Origin: Actinokineospora enzanensis DSM 44649
GTDB taxonomy: Bacteria; Actinomycetota; Actinomycetes; Mycobacteriales; Pseudonocardiaceae
Direction: 5' to 3'
Assembly: GCF_000374445.1 (NCBI RefSeq)
Contig: NZ_KB894438.1
Location: 17,245-81,244 of the forward strand
Length of the DNA stretch: 64,000 nucleotides
A program made the position numbers and the translations under genes. Position 1 is the first letter of the stretch; each line of letters opens with the position of its first letter. Shown here piece by piece: positions 22,472-30,572 of the stretch. The notes under the pieces were generated by a model. That model searched no databases and was not told the origin of the DNA. It worked only from the letters and a program-made list of their open reading frames with translations.

Positions 22472-24085
22472 TCAGTAGCGGAACTCGCTGATCAGCGTGC
22501 GCAGGTCCGCGGCGGCGCCGCTGAGGGTCGCCGCGGTGCGCTGGGCGGCGGAGGCGGCGGCGCTGGTGTCCTCGGTGGCGCGGGCCAGGCCCGCGATGCC
22601 GGAGCCGATCTGCACCACCGAGCCCGCCGTCTCGCGCACGTTGCGGCTCATCTCGCCGGTGGTGGCCGTCTGCTCCTCGACCGCGGCTGCGATGACCGTC
22701 TGGGTGTCGCAGATGGAGCCGACGACCGAGGCGATCTGGTGGATGGCCGCGGTGGCGTCCGCGCTGCCCGCCTCGATGGCCTTGATCCGGTTGGTGATGT
22801 CCTCGGTGGCCGTGGCCGTCTGCTGGGCCAGCTCCTTGACCTCGCCCGCCACCACCGCGAAGCCGCGGCCCGCGGCGCCCGCGCGGGCGGCCTCGATGGT
22901 CGCGTTGAGCGCCAGCAGGTTGGTCTGCTCGGCGATCGAGCTGATCAGCTTCACCACCGTGCCGATCTCCGCGGTGGCCTCGCCGAGGGCGGCGACCGCG
23001 GCGTTGGCCACCTCGGTGTCCCGCACGCCCTCGCCCGCCACGTCGGCGGCCCGGCTGGCGTTCTGGGTGATCTCGTCGATGGCGGCGCGCATCTGCTCGG
23101 CCGCCCCGGACATCGCGGTGACCATGGCCGAGACCTCCTCGGCGGTGCCGTTGATGGTGGACGCCTCGGCACTGGTGTCGCCCGCCGTCTCGGCCAGCTT
23201 GCCGCTGACCTCGCTCAGCTCGCGCGAGGCGCCCGCTACCTCCTGGGCCCGGTCGGCCACCCGGCTGATCAGCTCCTGGGTGCGCTCGGCCAGCCGGTTG
23301 AAGCCCGCCGCCACCGTGCCCAGCTCGTCCCCGCGGTCGGCGGGCACCCGGCGGGTCAGGTCGCCTGCCGCGATATCGGTCAGGCCCGCGCTCAGCGCGC
23401 GCAGCGGGCGGGTGATGGAACGGACCAGCAGCAGGGTCAGCACCGCGCCAAGCGCGAACGCGGCGATGGCCAGCACCAGGGTGGTCAACTGGCCGCTGTC
23501 GGCGCGCTCCCGCGCCAGGTCGGTGGCGGCGCGCGCCTCCACCTGGGTGTCGTTCACCAGGTTGTCGATCTGCGCGGCGATCTTGTTGAACAGGGCGATC
23601 TCGTCCACCGCGACCAACTGGTTGGCCGCGTCGATGGTCTGCGGCGTGCCGGTCCGGTACTCGCCGATGATCGTCCCGTCCAGCTTCATGAACTCGTCGA
23701 ACTGGGCGCCGATCTCGGTGGCGTAGTTCGCCTGGTCACCGTCCAGGCTGAAGGCCTCCAGAGTGGCCAGCTCGGCGCGGAAGGCGTCGGAGGACTTGAG
23801 GAAGGCCGCGCGCGCCGATGCGGTGTCGGCGGTGGCGCCCTGGACACCGCGCTGCACGTCGAACGCATACGCGGTCTGCCAGCCGTTGAAGTCGGCGGAG
23901 CGGAACTTGACCTGCATGGCGAGCTGGGTGAGCTCTCGCGAGCGGGAGATCTGGTCGGCCGAGTCGCGCTCGCGGGACATGCTGGACACCGCGACCACGG
24001 CCAGCGCGCAGAGCAGCACCAGCAGTACCGCCATCGAGGCGCCCACTCGCGCGCCGACCCGGAGATCCCTGATTCGCCTCAGCAT
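22472..24085 (-). CDS. Methyl-accepting chemotaxis protein
   Basis: A 537-residue chemoreceptor. After a short basic N-terminus there is a transmembrane helix (about 13-33) and a periplasmic-type four-helix-bundle sensor (about 34-175). A second membrane helix (about 180-205), HAMP and a signalling domain follow. The hairpin tip [23 protein letters not shown] and [18 protein letters not shown] match the CheA/CheW contact region. The start at 24085 ([14 protein letters not shown]) is preferred over 24124, which adds residues unlike the family. No che, fli or mot genes occur here, so the receptor is an orphan in this window. Ligand unknown. Confidence 0.9.
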   Translation of the reverse strand: MLRRIRDLRVGARVGASMAVLLVLLCALAVVAVSSMSRERDSADQISRSRELTQLAMQVKFRSADFNGWQTAYAFDVQRGVQGATADTASARAAFLKSSDAFRAELATLEAFSLDGDQANYATEIGAQFDEFMKLDGTIIGEYRTGTPQTIDAANQLVAVDEIALFNKIAAQIDNLVNDTQVEARAATDLARERADSGQLTTLVLAIAAFALGAVLTLLLVRSITRPLRALSAGLTDIAAGDLTRRVPADRGDELGTVAAGFNRLAERTQELISRVADRAQEVAGASRELSEVSGKLAETAGDTSAEASTINGTAEEVSAMVTAMSGAAEQMRAAIDEITQNASRAADVAGEGVRDTEVANAAVAALGEATAEIGTVVKLISSIAEQTNLLALNATIEAARAGAAGRGFAVVAGEVKELAQQTATATEDITNRIKAIEAGSADATAAIHQIASVVGSICDTQTVIAAAVEEQTATTGEMSRNVRETAGSVVQIGSGIAGLARATEDTSAAASAAQRTAATLSGAAADLRTLISEFRY

Positions 24086-24250
24086 CCGACACCATTCCCG
24101 TCCGCGGTCGGTGATGTACGCCACCTCGGGCTTCGACGCGGCTTGAGTTGAACCTGCGGCTTCCGGGCGAGGTCAGCCATGTATGGGGCGGAGAATCACC
24201 CGGCTGTGTTAATTGGCCTCGGCTTCGCCGAGGCGGCGGGATCGCCTTTA

Positions 24251-24319
24251 GCCGGTCTCTTCCCACCCGATCCCACTCGGCCCTGGGGGCCTCCTGGGAT
24301 CGGGTGGGAAGAGACCGGC
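24251..24319. terminator. Perfect 25-bp inverted repeat
   Basis: Bases 24251-24275 (GCCGGTCTCTTCCCACCCG...) and 24295-24319 are exact reverse complements over 25 bp. The 19-nt loop itself contains GGCCC-N3-GGGCC. It lies downstream of the sensor kinase and upstream of the chemoreceptor, both on the minus strand. It most likely ends the kinase transcript, but it is unusually long and perfect. No T-tract follows. Confidence 0.75.
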
Positions 24320-24339
24320 GCGATCCCGCGTGGTGGTCC

Positions 24340-24510
24340 AGTTAGGGGCGGCTGAGTTAGGGGTGGCTGGTTTGGGGTGGTCGGGTTTGGGGTGGCTGGG
24401 GTGGGGGTGGTCGAGGTGGGGGGTGTGAGGTGGAGAGGGGGGATGGAGGTAGAGGGGGGAGGGCGTGGTGGAGAGCAAGGGGGGCGGGAGGCGTGAAGGA
24501 GGGAAGGAGG
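24340..24510. repeat. 15-nt tandem repeat and purine-rich tract
   Basis: About five units of 14-15 nt (type GTTTGGGGTGGCTG) run from 24340 to 24413. They grade into an almost pure G/A tract that ends at the stop codon of the sensor kinase (24511). The region between 24086 and 24510 contains no gene. The tract can form G-quadruplex or triplex structures. Confidence 0.7.
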
Positions 24511-25710
24511 CTAGCGGGGGAGGGGGTAGCTGGCGCGGACTGAGAAGCCGCCTTCTGAGGTGGGGCCTGCTTGGAGGCTGCCGCCTAGGAGGCCTGCACG
24601 TTCCCTTAGTCCTAGGAGGCCGTGGCCGCCGGAGGGGAGGTTGCGTGGTTGCCGTAGGCGGGGTGGGTCGTTGTGGACCTCGATGACCAGGGTGCCGTCG
24701 GCGGCTTGGACGCGGACCGAGGTGGGGGAGCCTGCGGCGTGTTTGCGGACGTTGGTCAGTGCTTCCTGGACGGTGCGGTAGGCGGCGCGGGAGATCGGGC
24801 CGGGGAGGTCCAGGGGGCAGGCGTCCATGGCCAGGTGGACCTCGTCGCCGTCGACCAGGTCGGCGATGTGTTCCAGGCCGGGTTGGGTGTCCTCGTCGTC
24901 CACGCCGGACCGCAGTACGCCGACCAGCTCGCGTAGCTCTTCCAGGGTCTTGGTGCTCAGGGCGCGGATGGTCTCGGCGGCCTGGCGGGTGGCCTCCGGG
25001 TCGGCCAGGTCGACCTGCATGGCGCCCGCCTGCATGGCGATCAGGGTGACCTGGTGGGAGACCACGTCGTGCATCTCCCTGGCCAGTTTGGCCCGCTCGG
25101 CGGAGCGGACGGTGGCCGCGTAGAGCCGTTTCTCCCGTTCGCGGCTGCGGGCCAGCTCGCGGATGCGGGCGGCGAGCTCCTGCCGCATGGTGATGAGCAT
25201 CCCGATGGTCATCGGCATCCCGGCGACGGCGACCCCGTAGATCGCGTCCAGGACGTGTTCCTCCCAGGTCTGCGCCAGGAAGTCCGACCACGGCCACAGC
25301 ACCGCCCGGCTCAGCGCCACCAGCAGCGCGGCGGTGATCGTGCGCCAACCCAGCATCCGGCGCCTGGCCAGGGTGCCCAGCGCGATCATCGCGGCCAGCT
25401 GCGCCCAGCCAGCGAAGAAGCCGGGGATGGTGACCAGCACCGCGACGAACGGCAGGTGCCTGCGCAGCAGCATGGCGGGCAGCGCCAGCCAGGACAGGTA
25501 GATCGAGTAGCCGGGCACGTGCTCGGGCACCACCAGCCACACGTCCAGCGTCGCCACCACGAGCGCCAGCACGTCCGAGCCGATCTCCCGGAACCGCCGG
25601 TGCGCCCACAGCGCGGCCAGCGCGCGCGGCAGCCGCACCCGGGACGGCCGGGGCGGGTGCACCGGCCGGGCCGGGACCACCGCGTCCGGGGTGAGCATGG
25701 GCGTGGCCAC
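24511..25710 (-). CDS. NarL-type (HisKA_3) sensor histidine kinase, orphan
   Basis: A 399-residue membrane sensor kinase. About five hydrophobic segments fill residues 45-175, followed by a coiled-coil linker (RELARSREREKRLYAATVRSAER). The HisKA_3 dimerisation box LAREMHDVVSHQV has the phospho-accepting His214. A HATPase domain follows with N-box TVQEALTNVRKHA and G-box GGHGLLGLRERAGLLGG. The GTG at 25710 is set by an AAGGAGG site 7 nt upstream. The usual partner, a LuxR-type response regulator, is not adjacent on either side. Signal unknown. Confidence 0.88.
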   Translation of the reverse strand: MATPMLTPDAVVPARPVHPPRPSRVRLPRALAALWAHRRFREIGSDVLALVVATLDVWLVVPEHVPGYSIYLSWLALPAMLLRRHLPFVAVLVTIPGFFAGWAQLAAMIALGTLARRRMLGWRTITAALLVALSRAVLWPWSDFLAQTWEEHVLDAIYGVAVAGMPMTIGMLITMRQELAARIRELARSREREKRLYAATVRSAERAKLAREMHDVVSHQVTLIAMQAGAMQVDLADPEATRQAAETIRALSTKTLEELRELVGVLRSGVDDEDTQPGLEHIADLVDGDEVHLAMDACPLDLPGPISRAAYRTVQEALTNVRKHAAGSPTSVRVQAADGTLVIEVHNDPPRLRQPRNLPSGGHGLLGLRERAGLLGGSLQAGPTSEGGFSVRASYPLPR

Positions 25711-26042
25711 GGTGCCACCTCCTTCGCGGGGGACCGGGGGACCGATCTCGACCTGGTCGTGCGCTCCCGATCGGCGGACCGGGACCGGCGCACGGGTTGT
25801 AGCATTCTCCCGGTCGCGGGCCGGGCCGCGCGGGCGCAGTGGCATGGAACGGCCTTCCCGCCGCGGCGGCTCGGAGTCGGGGTGGCCGCCGGTTCCCGAG
25901 GGTGACCGGACGACCCGGCAGCGTTGTCGGCTGTCGACCTCCATCAACCCAGACAACGCCGGTGCCCGGACGCGACCCGGGCAACAACATTGCTGGAGCA
26001 AACGGACCGGCCCCGTTCGGAGCACCGAGAGGAAGCACGCCG
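25711..26042. other. Divergent intergenic region, sensor kinase / pabAB
   Basis: This 332-nt gap must hold both promoters. I see no convincing -35/-10 pair, palindrome or small gene. The pabAB reading frame stays open through much of it, but the amino-acid sequence there is unlike the family. Confidence 0.4.
26027..26035 (+). promoter_or_regulatory. Ribosome binding site that selects a CTG start
   Basis: GAGAGGAAG ends 7 nt before CTG at 26043. No ATG, GTG or TTG lies at a workable distance in the pabAB frame. It is the only Shine-Dalgarno-like sequence near the conserved N-terminus. Confidence 0.55.
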
Positions 26043-28256
26043 CTGCGCACGCTGATCGTCGACAACCACGACTCGTTCACCTACAACCTCCACCAGGCGC
26101 TGGCGGGGGTCACGGGCGTGCGGCCCACCGTGGTGCGCGACGGTGACCTCGACTTCGACGCCGACGGCGCGCCCGACCCGGTGTGGCTGCGCGGGTTCGA
26201 CGCCGTGGTGCTCTCGCCCGGCCCGGGGCATCCGGGCGTACCGGGCGACTTCCGGCTCGGGCGCGCGGTTCTGGCCGCCGCGCGGGTGCCGCTGCTGGGC
26301 GTCTGCCTCGGACACCAGGGCCTGTGCCTGGCGGCGGGCGCCCGGGTCGCGCACGCGCCGCGACCGCGCCACGGCAGGCTTTCCGCGATCCGCCACGACG
26401 GCCGCGACCTGTTCGCCGGACTGCCATCGCCGCTGCGCGTGGTGCGCTACCACTCGCTGGCCGTGACCGGGCTGCCGGACGAGCTGGTGGCGACGGCGTG
26501 GAGCGAGGACGGGGTGCTCATGGGGGTGCGCCACCGCGAACGGCCCGTCTGGGGCGTGCAGTTCCACCCGGAGTCGGTCGCCACCGAGCACGGCACCGCG
26601 CTGCTGGCCAACTTCGCGGATCTGGCCCGGCGCTGGTGGGAAAAACATCCCCGGGAGATCGTCGTCACACCGCCTGCGCCGAGTGCGCCGGACCGGTCCA
26701 CTTCGTCCATTGTGTCCGTCCCGGTGACCATGCCTGCCATGCCTGCCCGGCGTGTCGTGGCCGTGCGGCGGACCCTGGCGGTGACCGCGGAGGAGGCGTT
26801 CGCCGCGCTGTACCGGGACTCGCCGCACGCGTTCTGGCTCGACAGCGCGGTACGCGGGCGGTTCTCGTTCCTGGGCGACGCGAGCGGTCCGCTGGCCAGG
26901 GTCGCCACCGCCGACGTGCGGGCGGGCACGGTCACCGTCGAGTCCGCGGCCGGGACGAGCGTGGTGGCGAGCGGGTTCCTCGACTGGTTGGACGCGGATC
27001 TCGCCGCGCACCCGGTGACCGCGCCGGAACTGCCGTTCGGCTTCGCGCTCGGCTGGGTCGGCTACCTCGGCTACGAGCTGAAGGCCGAGTGCGGCGGCAC
27101 ACGCGCGCACCACGCCACCGACCCGGACGCGCGGCTCGTGTTCGCCGACCGCGCGCTCGCGTTCGACCATGAGACCGGCGAGGTGCACCTGCTCGCGTTC
27201 GCCGGAGACGAGGCGTGGCAGGCCGAGACCCTCGCCCGCCTGGAGTCGCTGGCCGACGACCCCGCGCCGTCCCGATCGACGACGCCCGCCGTCCAGGCCG
27301 GACAGCTCGTCGCCCGGCACGACCGCGCGAGCTATCTCGACATGATCGCCGCCTGCCAGGTCGCCATCACCGACGGCGAGACCTACGAGGTGTGCCTGAC
27401 CAACGAGGTCACCGCGGCGGTGGCCGAGGTCGACGTCTGGGAGACCTACCGGCACCTGCGCCGCGCCAGCCCGGCCCCGTTCGGCGCGCTGCTGCGGTTC
27501 GACGGGCTGTCGGTGCTGAGCACGTCGCCGGAGCGGTTCCTGTCCGTGTCGGCCGCGGGTGAGGTCGAGTCCCGCCCGATCAAGGGCACCCGGCCGCGCG
27601 GGCGCACCCCCGAGGAGGACGTGCTACTCCGGCACCAGCTGGCCACGGGGGAGAAGGACCGCGCGGAGAACCTGATGATCGTCGACCTGGTGCGCAACGA
27701 CCTCGGGGTGCACGCCGAGATCGGCTCGGTGAGCGTGCCCGGCCTGTTCGAGGTGGAGACGTACGCGACCGTGCACCAGATGGTCAGCACCGTGCGCGCC
27801 CGCCTCGCGCCTGACGCCACGACGGTCAGGTGCGTGCGCGCGGCTTTTCCGCCGGGCTCGATGACCGGCGCGCCGAAGATCCGCACCATGTCGATCCTGG
27901 ACCGGTTGGAACGCGGACCACGCGGCGTCTACTCGGGCGCCATCGGCTACTTCTCGCTCACCGGCGCGGCCGACCTGAGCGTGGTGATCCGGACCCTGGT
28001 ACTGCGGCCGGGTGAGCTGACCTTCGGCGTGGGCGGCGCGGTGATCGCGTTGTCGGACCCGGACGAGGAGTTCGAGGAGACCGCCGTGAAGGCCACCGCG
28101 TTCCTGGACCTGCTCGGCGCCGAGTTCCCCGGGCGGGTTTCGGTCACCGAGGCACCTAGTTGCGCAAAAGCTGCTCGACGCATTGGTGACGGCGTGCTCA
28201 CCAGGTCGGGAACGATGCCGGGCGGGGAAGAGGGGGTGGGTGGCGGGAGTAAATGA
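26043..28256 (+). CDS. pabAB: Aminodeoxychorismate synthase, fused PabA-PabB
   Basis: A 737-residue fusion that converts chorismate and glutamine to 4-amino-4-deoxychorismate, the folate precursor. The N-terminal glutaminase (about 1-200) has Cys88 in GVCLGHQ and the His/Glu pair in VQFHPESVATEHG. After a Ser/Pro linker, the PabB part has PIKGTRPRGRTPEED, ENLMIVDLVRNDLG and FPPGSMTGAPKIR. CTG at 26043 is chosen because MRTLIVDNHDSFTYN is the family N-terminus and GAGAGGAAG lies 7 nt upstream. A GTG at 25962 is the alternative. The last 20 or so codons run into a dispersed repeat, giving a C-terminus unlike the family. Anthranilate synthase is less likely. Confidence 0.9.
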   Translation: MRTLIVDNHDSFTYNLHQALAGVTGVRPTVVRDGDLDFDADGAPDPVWLRGFDAVVLSPGPGHPGVPGDFRLGRAVLAAARVPLLGVCLGHQGLCLAAGARVAHAPRPRHGRLSAIRHDGRDLFAGLPSPLRVVRYHSLAVTGLPDELVATAWSEDGVLMGVRHRERPVWGVQFHPESVATEHGTALLANFADLARRWWEKHPREIVVTPPAPSAPDRSTSSIVSVPVTMPAMPARRVVAVRRTLAVTAEEAFAALYRDSPHAFWLDSAVRGRFSFLGDASGPLARVATADVRAGTVTVESAAGTSVVASGFLDWLDADLAAHPVTAPELPFGFALGWVGYLGYELKAECGGTRAHHATDPDARLVFADRALAFDHETGEVHLLAFAGDEAWQAETLARLESLADDPAPSRSTTPAVQAGQLVARHDRASYLDMIAACQVAITDGETYEVCLTNEVTAAVAEVDVWETYRHLRRASPAPFGALLRFDGLSVLSTSPERFLSVSAAGEVESRPIKGTRPRGRTPEEDVLLRHQLATGEKDRAENLMIVDLVRNDLGVHAEIGSVSVPGLFEVETYATVHQMVSTVRARLAPDATTVRCVRAAFPPGSMTGAPKIRTMSILDRLERGPRGVYSGAIGYFSLTGAADLSVVIRTLVLRPGELTFGVGGAVIALSDPDEEFEETAVKATAFLDLLGAEFPGRVSVTEAPSCAKAARRIGDGVLTRSGTMPGGEEGVGGGSK
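28186..28253 (+). repeat. Dispersed G-rich intergenic repeat, copy 2 (inside the pabAB 3' end)
   Basis: The core CCAGGTCGGGAACG, GCCGGGCGGGG, GAGGGGGTGGG and GGCGGGAG matches the other three copies. Here the pabAB frame reads through it and stops 3 nt beyond, encoding an MPGGEEGVGGG-type tail. The left hairpin arm is not present. Confidence 0.8.
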
Positions 28257-28324
28257 GCACAGGTTCGACTCCGCGCAATGCGGTGGTCACTGGAATGCCC
28301 TTTCCGAGGGCCACGATCCCCGCC

Positions 28325-30370
28325 ATGACCCCATCAGCGTCCCTGCGCGCAGGTGTCGCGGCGGCCGCCGCGCTCGCCTGTCTGGTCGCCATTCCCGGTA
28401 CGGCTGCAGCGCACCCGCCGTGGCCGCGCGAGTTCGATCTCCAGGCCCACCGCGGCGGCATCGGTCTCCGCGTGGAGAACACCCTCAGCTCCTTCGGCAA
28501 CGCGCTCCGGCTCGGCGTGAGCACGCTGGAGCTCGACGTCCAGATCACCAAGGACCACCAAGCCGTGGTCACCCACGACCGCAAGCTCGACGGCCGCAAG
28601 TGCCGCGACACCGCCCCGGTCACCCCCGGCGATCCGGCGTTCCCGTACGTCGGCAGGTTCGTCAACACGCTGACCCTCGCCCAGGTCCGCACCCTCGACT
28701 GCGGCTCCCAGCGCCTGCCGGACTTTCCACAGCAGGAACTGACGCCCGGCCAGCGGATGCCACTGCTGAGCGAGGTCTTCGCGCTCGCCAAGCGCTACGG
28801 CGCGACCGAGGTGAAGTTCAACGTCGAAACCAAGGTCGAGGCGGGCGCGCCGAGCGAGACCGCCCCGCGCGAGGAGTTCGTGCAGATCACAGCCCGCGAG
28901 ATCGCCGCGGCGGGGGTGAGCCGCCAGGTCACCATCCAGAGCTTCGACTGGGGCTCGCTCATGCGCATGCACCAGGTGGCGCCCCGGCTGCCACTGGTCG
29001 CGCTGACCAACTACGACTTCCTCCAGACCGGCCAACCGGGCAAGTCCCCCTGGCTCGGCGGCCTGGACATCGACGACTTCGGCGGCGACCCGATCGCCGC
29101 CATCAAGTCCTTCGGCGCCTCGGCTTTCTCGCCCGTGCACGGTTTCCCACAGGGCGGCAGCGTCAATGACCCCGGCTATAAGCCGTACGTGACAGCCGAG
29201 ATGGTCCGGCACGCGCACCACGAGGGCATCAAGGTCATCCCGTGGACCGTGGACGACCTGCCCACCATGAACAAGCTCATCGACGACGGCGTGGACGGCC
29301 TGATCACCGACTACCCGGACCGGCTCCGCGACCTGCTGGCCCAGCGCGGCTTCCGGCTGCCGAAGGCCTACGCGTCCCCGTTCGACATCCAGGGCCACCG
29401 CGGCGCTCGCGCGGTCCGGCCGGAGAACACGCTGGCCGCGTTCCGATACTCGCTGGCGAACCCCGCGGTGTCCACTTTGGAGCTCGACACCGGGATCACC
29501 CGGGACGGGCAGGTCGTGGTGCTGCACGACCGGGCCATCAACGGCAGCCACTGCGTCGACACGGCGCCGGTGCGGGCGGGGGATCCGCAGTTCCCGTATG
29601 TGGGCAAGCTGGTGCACGACCTGACGTTGGCCCAGATCAAGACGATCGACTGCGGCAGCAAGACCCTGCCGGAGTTCCCGCGTCAGGTGGCCCAGCCGGG
29701 CGAGCGGATCCCGACGCTGGCCGAGGTGTTCGCGACCGTGCGAGCAGGCGGGCGGGAGGACATCCGGCTCGACATCGAGACCAAGATCAGTCCGACGGTC
29801 GCCGATACCGCACCGTATGACGTGTTCACCCGCAAGGTCGTCGGCGAGATCGATCGGGCCGGGTTCACCCGACGGGCCACTTTGCAGTCGTTCGACTGGC
29901 GCACGATCCAGCTGTCGAAGCGCTTGCAGCCTCGGTTGGAGACCGTGGCGTTGGTGTGGCAGTACGGACCGGAGGAGTGCAAGACCGTCGCGGACGAGTG
30001 CTCGTTGGAGGCCGTGTACGGGGATCCCTCGGTGAAGTCACCGTGGACCGGCGGCCTGGACTGGTGGCGAACCCGCGACCTGGGGCGGCTTGTGCGGCAG
30101 TCCGGGGCTGGGACGGTGTCGGCCAACTGGCAGGTGCACGATCCTCGGCAGGGCGTGGTCGCCTCCGCGGACTGGTATCTGCGGCAGGATCCCGCCTACT
30201 TCCACGGGCCTGACGTCGGTGGGCTGCATCGGGACGGGCTCAAGGTCGTGCCGTACACGGTGGATGACGAGGCGACGATGCAGCGGGTGATGGATCTCGG
30301 GGTGGACGGGTTGATCTCGGACGATCCGGACCTGTTGGTCGCCGTGGCCAAGCGGAACGGGCTGCGCTGA
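28325..30370 (+). CDS. Secreted glycerophosphodiester phosphodiesterase with two tandem GDPD domains
   Basis: A 681-residue exported protein. The signal peptide is about 1-29 (MTPSASLRAG, Ala-rich core, TAAAHPPW). Two complete GDPD barrels follow. The first begins LQAHRGGIGLRVENTLSSF and has LELDVQITKDHQAVVTHD; the second begins IQGHRGARAVRPENTLAAF and has LELDTGITRDGQVVVLHD. Both keep the HRG/EN and ELD/HD metal and catalytic residues and end with PWTVDD or PYTVDDE plus a GLITDYPD/GLISDDPD motif. They look like an internal duplication that has diverged. GDPDs release glycerol 3-phosphate from glycerophosphodiesters. A start at 28295 is also possible. Confidence 0.9.
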   Translation: MTPSASLRAGVAAAAALACLVAIPGTAAAHPPWPREFDLQAHRGGIGLRVENTLSSFGNALRLGVSTLELDVQITKDHQAVVTHDRKLDGRKCRDTAPVTPGDPAFPYVGRFVNTLTLAQVRTLDCGSQRLPDFPQQELTPGQRMPLLSEVFALAKRYGATEVKFNVETKVEAGAPSETAPREEFVQITAREIAAAGVSRQVTIQSFDWGSLMRMHQVAPRLPLVALTNYDFLQTGQPGKSPWLGGLDIDDFGGDPIAAIKSFGASAFSPVHGFPQGGSVNDPGYKPYVTAEMVRHAHHEGIKVIPWTVDDLPTMNKLIDDGVDGLITDYPDRLRDLLAQRGFRLPKAYASPFDIQGHRGARAVRPENTLAAFRYSLANPAVSTLELDTGITRDGQVVVLHDRAINGSHCVDTAPVRAGDPQFPYVGKLVHDLTLAQIKTIDCGSKTLPEFPRQVAQPGERIPTLAEVFATVRAGGREDIRLDIETKISPTVADTAPYDVFTRKVVGEIDRAGFTRRATLQSFDWRTIQLSKRLQPRLETVALVWQYGPEECKTVADECSLEAVYGDPSVKSPWTGGLDWWRTRDLGRLVRQSGAGTVSANWQVHDPRQGVVASADWYLRQDPAYFHGPDVGGLHRDGLKVVPYTVDDEATMQRVMDLGVDGLISDDPDLLVAVAKRNGLR

Positions 30371-30393
30371 TCTGCTCGCGTTCCTCGGACAGT

Positions 30394-30434
30394 GGCCCCG
30401 ACGTCGGCGTCTTCCGCGCGGGCGTCGGGGCCTT
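30394..30434 (+). terminator. Terminator after the GDPD gene
   Basis: GGCCCCGACG (30394-30403) pairs perfectly with CGTCGGGGCC (30423-30432) over 10 bp, 23 nt past the stop. Confidence 0.7.
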
Positions 30435-30572
30435 GCTGAGCCGACCGGGCGAACTTCGCTGCCCCCGAGGGCAGCCCCCGGTCATTCCATCCCGCCGACC
30501 GCCCATGATCCACTCGCCGTTCACCTCCCACCCCTACCGTGCGCCGTACCAGACACGAGCACAAGGGGAGCC

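Noticed and set aside
24086..24510. A response regulator gene next to the sensor kinase
   Set aside because: The gap contains only the inverted repeat, tandem repeat and purine tract; no receiver or LuxR motif occurs in any frame.
28325..30370. GDPD duplication as an assembly artefact
   Set aside because: The two halves differ at many positions at both DNA and protein level, so this is an old duplication.
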